NCBI GenBank assembly: GCA_041598875.1
Contig: JBFHXP010000021.1
Span: forward strand, 1 to 27,853
Direction of reading: 5' to 3'
Length of the DNA stretch: 27,853 nt
DNA from: JAKITW01 sp041598875
GTDB taxonomy: Bacteria > Desulfobacterota > Desulfobulbia > Desulfobulbales > BM004
In this document: piece by piece, positions 23,350-27,853 of the stretch
Layout: each line of letters starts with the position of its first letter
Position numbering within the stretch: the first letter of the stretch is position 1
Notes under the pieces: model-generated
The model's input: the letters and a program-made list of their open reading frames with translations, nothing else
Databases searched by the model: none
What the model was told of the DNA's origin: nothing
Program-made: the position numbers and the translations under genes

Positions 23350-24183
23350 TCAGGGAAGGGGAAGCTCTTCGATAGCAGCACGGATTTTAAGCAGGGACTT
23401 CAACAGGGATTCGAGCTGGTCAAGGGCCAGGGAGTTGGGACCATCGCACAGGGCCTTGTCCGGATCAGGGTGAACCTCAATAAACAGGCCGTCAATTCCG
23501 ACCGCCATCGCCGCGCGGGCCAGGGGGGCGATGAACTGGCGCTGGCCGCCGGAACTGGCGCCGGCCCCGCCTGGAAGCTGAACACTGTGGGTGGCGTCAT
23601 AGATCACCGGACAGCCGAAAGAACGCATGATCGGCAGGGCGCGCATATCCACCACCAGATTATTATAGCCCAGGGAATAACCGCGCTCTGTCAGTAAAAT
23701 ATCTTTGCAGCCCGCGCCTTTTAGTTTATTGACCGCATTTTCCATGTCCCAGGGTGCCAGGAACTGACCTTTCTTGAGGTTAACCGCCCGCCCGCAGCGG
23801 GCAGCGGCCACAAGAAGATCGGTCTGCCGGCTGAGAAAAGCTGGTATCTGAATAATATCAAGAACTTCGGCAGAAGGTTTTATCTGGGATATTTCATGCA
23901 CGTCAGAGATAACCGGCACGGAAAATTCACCCTTTATATCCGCGAGAAGCTGCAGCCCTTTCTTCATCCCTGGACCGCGAAACGAGGAAAGAGACGTCCG
24001 GTTGGCCTTGTCAAACGAGGCCTTGAACACGCAGGGGATATGAAGCCGCCCGCTGATTTCGACCACCGCGGCGGCGGTCTCCCGGGCCATGGCAGCGGAT
24101 TCCAACACGCAGGGGCCGGCAATGAGCAGGAGGGGCCGGCCCGGCCCAACGGAATACCGGCCGGCAATGGTTACTGCATTCAT
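23350..24183 (-). CDS. kdsA: KDO-8-phosphate synthase, metal-dependent class
   Basis: This condenses arabinose-5-phosphate with phosphoenolpyruvate to KDO-8-phosphate for lipid A inner core. The 277 residues include IAGPCVLES at 21-29, FKASFDKANR at 53-62, SFRGPG at 67-72, LKKGQFLAPWD at 136-146, YDATHSVQLPGG at 195-206 and EVHPDPDKALCDG at 236-248. The metal site of the Aquifex enzyme (Cys11, His185, Glu222, Asp233) maps with a constant offset of 14 to Cys25, His199, Glu236 and Asp247. It therefore belongs to the metal-dependent class, unlike E. coli KdsA, which has Asn at the Cys position. ATG 24183 has GGAG five bases upstream. It follows pyrG by 11 bases. Confidence 0.96.
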   Translation of the reverse strand: MNAVTIAGRYSVGPGRPLLLIAGPCVLESAAMARETAAAVVEISGRLHIPCVFKASFDKANRTSLSSFRGPGMKKGLQLLADIKGEFSVPVISDVHEISQIKPSAEVLDIIQIPAFLSRQTDLLVAAARCGRAVNLKKGQFLAPWDMENAVNKLKGAGCKDILLTERGYSLGYNNLVVDMRALPIMRSFGCPVIYDATHSVQLPGGAGASSGGQRQFIAPLARAAMAVGIDGLFIEVHPDPDKALCDGPNSLALDQLESLLKSLLKIRAAIEELPLP

Positions 24184-24194
24184 ATCCGCTCCAC

Positions 24195-25853
24195 TTAGTC
24201 TTTGGAAAAGGAAAGCGCCGCCCGGATAAACTCCCGAAACAAGGGATGGGGCTTCATGGGCTTGGATTTGAATTCAGGATGAAACTGGCAACCGAGAAAC
24301 CAGGGGTGATCGGCCAGCTCAATAATCTCCATCAGGGTGTTGTCCGGCGAGGTGCCGCTGATGATCAGCCCTTTTTCCTCCAGGGCCTGGCGGAACTCGG
24401 TGTTAAACTCATAGCGATGGCGATGCCTCTCCTGGATCTCATCCGCTTGATAGGCGGCCTGGGCAAAGGTCCCCGGCTTGAGCACACAGGGATAACTCCC
24501 CAGGCGCAGGGTGCCGCCCTTGTCCGAGGTCTCGTCGCGGACCTGCATTTTCTGGGCGCGATGGTCGAACCACTCCTTTATCAGATAGATCACCGGATGG
24601 GTGGTCCCGGCATCAAACTCGGTGGAATTGGCATCGGTCATCCCGGCGATATTGCGGGAGAATTCAACTACCGCGAGCTGCATCCCAAGGCAGATCCCGA
24701 AAAATGGCACCTTATTCTCCCGGGCATAGGTAACGGCCTTGATCTTGCCCTTGACCCCGCGCTCACCAAATCCGCCGGGCACCAGAATTCCGTGACAGCC
24801 ATCAAGAAGATCGCCGCTCGTCTCTTTGCCCTCAAGATCCTCGGCGCTGACGTAGCGAAGATTCACCTTGGTGTCGTTGCCCAGGCCGCCGTGAACCAGG
24901 GACTCATGCAGGCTCTTATACGATTCGGTAAGTTCCACGTACTTGCCGATGATCCCGATAGTCACCGTATGTTTAGGGTTCTTTATCTTTTCGGCCAGTT
25001 CGATCCATGGTTCGACCCGGGGGGCCCGGGTCCATACATTCAGATACTCAAGAATTTTGCTGTCCAGACCTTCGCGGTGGAAGTGAACCGGGACCTCATA
25101 GATATTGCTGACGTCCTTGGCGGTAATCACCGCATCGGTCGGCACGTTGCAGAACAGGGCGATTTTTTTCTTCAGATCCTGGGTCAGAACACTTTCGGTC
25201 CGGCAGAGCAGGATATCGGGCTGGATGCCAATTGCCCGCAACTCTTTGACGCTGTGCTGGGTGGGCTTGGTCTTCACCTCGCCTGCGGTCTTGATATAGG
25301 GCACCAGGGTAACATGGATAAAAAGCGAATTCTCGCGGCCCTTGTCAAAACGGAACTGCCGGATCGCCTCAAGAAAGGGCAGGCTTTCGATATCGCCGAT
25401 GGTGCCGCCGATCTCGATGATCGCAATATCAACGCTGCCCTCCAGCTGGAGGATGGCATTTTTTATCTCATCGGTAATATGGGGAATGACCTGGACGGTG
25501 CCGCCGAGATATTCGCCGCGCCGCTCCTTGGTGATCACCGAATAGTAGATCCGGCCCGATGTGTAATTGTTGATCTGGGCCATCACCGCATTGGTGTACC
25601 GCTCATAATGCCCCATATCCAGATCACACTCAGCCCCGTCATCGGTGACATAGACCTCACCGTGCTGAAAGGGGTTCATGGTGCCGGGATCGACATTGAT
25701 GTAGGGATCGAGCTTCTGAAAGGTAACGGTCAGGCCGCGGCTTTCCAGGAGTGCGCCGATGGAGGCGGCAGCGAGCCCCTTCCCGAGGGAAGAGAGGACA
25801 CCGCCGGTCACGAAAATGAACTTGGTCCGTTGGGAATTTTGTGCAGGTTTCAT
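24195..25853 (-). CDS. pyrG: CTP synthase
   Basis: This converts UTP to CTP using glutamine or ammonia. The 552 residues join an N-terminal synthetase domain (P-loop region VTGGVLSSLGKG at 15-26, NVDPGTMNPFQHGEVYV, and TDDGAECDLDMGHYER) to a C-terminal class I glutaminase with Cys388 in ICLGMQ, His525 and Glu527 in QFHPEF. Length matches E. coli PyrG (545). The same frame is open 58 codons further upstream, but those residues are not protein-like for this family. I chose ATG 25853, which gives MKPAQNSQRTKFIFVTGG. No purine-rich ribosome site precedes it. An ATG at 25874 with a weak AAGAG is an alternative. CTP is used by KdsB to activate KDO, which fits the kdsA-kdsC-lptC genes behind it. Confidence 0.96.
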   Translation of the reverse strand: MKPAQNSQRTKFIFVTGGVLSSLGKGLAAASIGALLESRGLTVTFQKLDPYINVDPGTMNPFQHGEVYVTDDGAECDLDMGHYERYTNAVMAQINNYTSGRIYYSVITKERRGEYLGGTVQVIPHITDEIKNAILQLEGSVDIAIIEIGGTIGDIESLPFLEAIRQFRFDKGRENSLFIHVTLVPYIKTAGEVKTKPTQHSVKELRAIGIQPDILLCRTESVLTQDLKKKIALFCNVPTDAVITAKDVSNIYEVPVHFHREGLDSKILEYLNVWTRAPRVEPWIELAEKIKNPKHTVTIGIIGKYVELTESYKSLHESLVHGGLGNDTKVNLRYVSAEDLEGKETSGDLLDGCHGILVPGGFGERGVKGKIKAVTYARENKVPFFGICLGMQLAVVEFSRNIAGMTDANSTEFDAGTTHPVIYLIKEWFDHRAQKMQVRDETSDKGGTLRLGSYPCVLKPGTFAQAAYQADEIQERHRHRYEFNTEFRQALEEKGLIISGTSPDNTLMEIIELADHPWFLGCQFHPEFKSKPMKPHPLFREFIRAALSFSKD

Positions 25854-26017
25854 GGAGGAGCAGTATAGCAACATGATACTCTTTAGGCCAAGATTTTTTT
25901 GTTCCGGTTTACAAGAAAGAGATCCCGGCCCCGAGATCGAATCATTCGGGTTGTTAAATAAAACGAAACAAGAAGAAATCTGGGCCGTTGTTGCTCTTGA
26001 AAAAGACCAAAAAATCT

Positions 26018-26046
26018 TTGACATCACCGGAGAGCATATTTAAAGT
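26018..26046 (+). promoter_or_regulatory. Probable promoter of the fabI-oleA-like transcript
   Basis: A perfect TTGACA (26018-26023) and TAAAGT (26041-26046) are separated by 17 bases. Transcription would begin near 26053, about 50 bases before the fabI-like start. It lies in the 249-base divergent gap with pyrG. No convincing minus-strand promoter was found there. Confidence 0.55.
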
Positions 26047-26102
26047 GCCATCTTCAAACCAGCGCACATGAATCGAATCTGGACACAACCACTGGATTAT
26101 CA

Positions 26103-26903
26103 ATGGATTTTCTTGCACTCAATAAAAAACGTATCGTCATCTTCGGCATGGCCAACCGCAAATCAGTGGCCTGCGCCATCGGCCAGGTCCTGGTTGAAAA
26201 CGGGGCAGAGGTGATTCATGTGGTCCGCTCGGAGGAGCGGCGCCAGACTGCCCGGAAGCTCTTCCCTGAGTCCAGGGTGTTCATCTGTGATGTGGAGGAT
26301 GAGGCGCAAATCATCCGGGTCTGCGATGAAATCGAGGCAGCGGTTGACGGACCTGTACACGGCCTGGTCCACTCCATCGCCTTTGCCAACTACTCGGAAG
26401 GGATAAAGCCATTTCACGAGACAAAGAAAAAGGATTTTCTCCAGGCCATCGACATCTCCTGTTTCTCCTTTATCTCGATCAGCAACCATTTCAAGAAACT
26501 TCTTGCCACAGATGGCTCGGTGGTGACCATCTCCATTTCCACCACCCGGATGGCGGCGGAAAATTACGGCTACATGGCCCCGATCAAGGCGGCCCTCGAA
26601 TCCTCTCTCTGTTTTCTGGCCAAGAGTTTTTCCCGATTCTCCCATGTTCGTTTCAATGCCGTCTGCCCCGGGCTTCTTAAAACATCGGCCTCGGCAGGCA
26701 TTCCCGGCTATATCGACTCCTATCTCTATGCCGAGCAGCTGACCCTGCGCCAGAAGGCCCTGGCCACCTCAGAAGTGGCGAATGCCGCCGCGTTTCTCCT
26801 CTCGCCGAAATCTTCGGCAATCACCGCCCAGTGCCTGGTCCTCGACGGCGGCATGGGCATCAACTATTTTGACGCGGACATCATCGCCAAGGCCTTGAAA
26901 TAA
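26103..26903 (+). CDS. fabI: Enoyl-[acyl-carrier-protein] reductase, FabI-like
   Basis: A short-chain dehydrogenase fold enzyme expected to reduce enoyl-ACP with NAD(P)H in fatty acid elongation. The 266 residues show the FabI-type nucleotide motif FGMANRKSVA at 14-23, VHSIAFA at 89-95, and the catalytic pair Tyr155-x6-Lys162 in NYGYMAPIKAALE. A C-terminal PGLLKT and DGGMGINYF agree with the family. In E. coli FabI a second tyrosine (Tyr146) precedes the catalytic one by ten residues. Here that position is Ile145 in VTISISTTRMAAENY, so this tyrosine is missing. The stop overlaps the next start as TAATG, making expression of the ketosynthase dependent on it. It could be a general FabI or a specialised reductase serving the downstream gene. 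Confidence 0.83.
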   Translation: MDFLALNKKRIVIFGMANRKSVACAIGQVLVENGAEVIHVVRSEERRQTARKLFPESRVFICDVEDEAQIIRVCDEIEAAVDGPVHGLVHSIAFANYSEGIKPFHETKKKDFLQAIDISCFSFISISNHFKKLLATDGSVVTISISTTRMAAENYGYMAPIKAALESSLCFLAKSFSRFSHVRFNAVCPGLLKTSASAGIPGYIDSYLYAEQLTLRQKALATSEVANAAAFLLSPKSSAITAQCLVLDGGMGINYFDADIIAKALK

Positions 26904-27853
26904 TGGGAATACGATACCGCACTGTGCGCCTCCACGGTTTTGGCTACGAACTGCCGCCCCGGGTCTTGACCTCGGCTATGATCGAGGAGGAACTTGCCCC
27001 GGTCTACAGACGGCTCAAACTGCCCCCAGGGCGGTTGGAGTTGATGAGCGGAATCCGCGAACGCCGTCTCTGGCCTGCTGGGACGCGGCCAAGCGAGGCC
27101 GCGGCCCTGGCCGGCAAAAAGGCGCTGGCCGCGGCAGAGGTTTCCCCGGAAGAGATAGAGTGCCTTTTTTTCACCTCGGTCTCCCGGGACATGATGGAGC
27201 CGGCGACCGCCTCCTTTGTCCACCGCAGCCTGGGTTTACGGAAAAACTGCCTTGTCTATGACATCTCCAATGCCTGCCTGGGCTTCCTGAACGGGATGAT
27301 TTCCCTGGCCAACATGATCGAGTTGGGACAGGTAAAATGCGGCCTTATCGTGGCCGGTGAAACCGGCGAGGATCTTGTGGAGTCGACTATCGCCGGCCTG
27401 CTCGCCGACCCGACCCTGACCAGAAAATCAATCAAACCCTCCTTTGCCTCCCTCACCATTGGCTCTGGCGCCGTTGCCCTGGTCATGGGCCGGGCATCTG
27501 ACAAAAAGCCAGGACAAAGACTGCGCGGCGGCACCTTTCTCGCCAATACCGAACATAACGATCTCTGCCAGGGGGGGCTGACCCAGGACAGCCACCGGGA
27601 AACCGCCTCAACCCTTATGGCCACCGATTCCGAGGCCCTTCTGGTCCGGGGAATCGAAACTGCGGCTGCCTGCTGGGATTTTTTCTTAAGGGATTTGGAG
27701 TGGAGCCCAAGCGAGATAGACACCTTTTTCTGCCACCAGGTGGGCCGGGCTCATGCCAGGGAACTATTCACCACCCTCGATCTTGATGAGCAGAAAAATT
27801 ATCAGACCCTTGAATTCCTTGGCAATGTCGGCTCGGTTTCAGTTCCGATCACC
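26903..27853 (+). CDS. OleA-like / KAS III-type thiolase-fold condensing enzyme (partial)
   Basis: 317 codons are visible; the gene continues past the window edge and should end near 345. The catalytic triad of the KAS III fold is present: Cys125 in SNACLGF, His278 in FCHQVGR and Asn308 in FLGNVGS. The segment GRLELMSGIRERRLWPAG (43-60) and Glu99 in DMMEPATA resemble OleA, which condenses two fatty acyl-CoAs head to head to start long-chain olefin synthesis. In OleA a glutamate in the equivalent segment (Glu117 in the Xanthomonas enzyme) acts as the general base. The start overlaps the fabI-like stop by one base. oleB, oleC and oleD would be expected downstream if it is OleA. The alternative is a FabH-like initiating ketosynthase. 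Confidence 0.72.
   Translation, partial: MGIRYRTVRLHGFGYELPPRVLTSAMIEEELAPVYRRLKLPPGRLELMSGIRERRLWPAGTRPSEAAALAGKKALAAAEVSPEEIECLFFTSVSRDMMEPATASFVHRSLGLRKNCLVYDISNACLGFLNGMISLANMIELGQVKCGLIVAGETGEDLVESTIAGLLADPTLTRKSIKPSFASLTIGSGAVALVMGRASDKKPGQRLRGGTFLANTEHNDLCQGGLTQDSHRETASTLMATDSEALLVRGIETAAACWDFFLRDLEWSPSEIDTFFCHQVGRAHARELFTTLDLDEQKNYQTLEFLGNVGSVSVPIT

Noticed and set aside
24246..25868. Open frame of 540 codons on the plus strand opposite pyrG
   Set aside because: It lies wholly across CTP synthase, shows no family motif and has shadow-type composition.
25919..25948. GAGATC direct repeats and a CGAAT-C-ATTCG dyad between pyrG and fabI as operators
   Set aside because: The elements are too short to stand out in a window of this size, and no promoter is aligned with them.
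25854..26027. 58-codon N-terminal extension of CTP synthase
   Set aside because: It is not CTP-synthase-like, has no ribosome site and overlaps the intergenic control region.

Overview
This window is a dense block of chromosomal housekeeping genes with no mobile element, CRISPR array or prophage. It suggests a Gram-negative bacterium: KDO synthesis, LptC and apolipoprotein N-acyltransferase are all present. The best fit is a GC-rich deltaproteobacterium (Desulfobacterota, possibly Desulfobulbales). The clues are the corC-lnt-prfB and pyrG-kdsA-kdsC-lptC orders, the one-piece alpha/beta acetyl-CoA carboxylase carboxyltransferase, a GlcF-like two-CCG-domain Fe-S protein and an OleA-type ketosynthase. 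The taxonomy is an inference from gene content.

Layout. (1) 1-93 is the end of an unidentified plus-strand gene. (2) 210-5482, minus strand: a compact operon for malonyl-CoA formation, read biotin carboxylase, alpha-beta carboxyltransferase, biotin carrier, biotin ligase. All four proteins deviate from the E. coli pattern at recognisable motifs. (3) 5483-5955: a 473-base divergent control region. It has back-to-back promoters, and the minus-strand promoter is followed about 110 bases later by a strong intrinsic terminator, giving a predicted RNA of about 160 nt that is either a small RNA or an attenuated leader of the carboxylase operon. (4) 5956-10851, plus strand: corC, lnt, prfB (with the +1 programmed frameshift) and a glycolate-oxidase-type Fe-S protein. 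(5) 11039-15827, plus: dGTPase-like protein, valS, nadC. (6) 15844-15973, minus: tRNA-Cys(GCA) and its terminator. (7) 16061-19934, plus: rnc, an Elp3-like radical SAM protein, and a YheS-type ABC-F ATPase that may be translated from a leaderless mRNA. (8) 19923-21273, minus: pyrF, a 65-residue protein of unknown function, and a small rhodanese-like frame interrupted by an in-frame amber codon. (9) 21316-22116, plus: an amidohydrolase-2 family protein. (10) 22100-25853, minus: pyrG, kdsA, kdsC, lptC. CTP is the nucleotide donor for KDO activation, so this cluster feeds lipopolysaccharide synthesis and export. (11) 26103-27853, plus: a FabI-like enoyl reductase coupled by a TAATG overlap to an OleA-like thiolase-fold ketosynthase that runs off the window.

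The two ends of the window share a theme, malonyl-CoA supply and fatty-acyl chemistry. The most unusual items are the structured RNA candidate upstream of the carboxylase operon, the matching motif changes in carrier and ligase, the amber-interrupted rhodanese-like frame, and the FabI-OleA pair.
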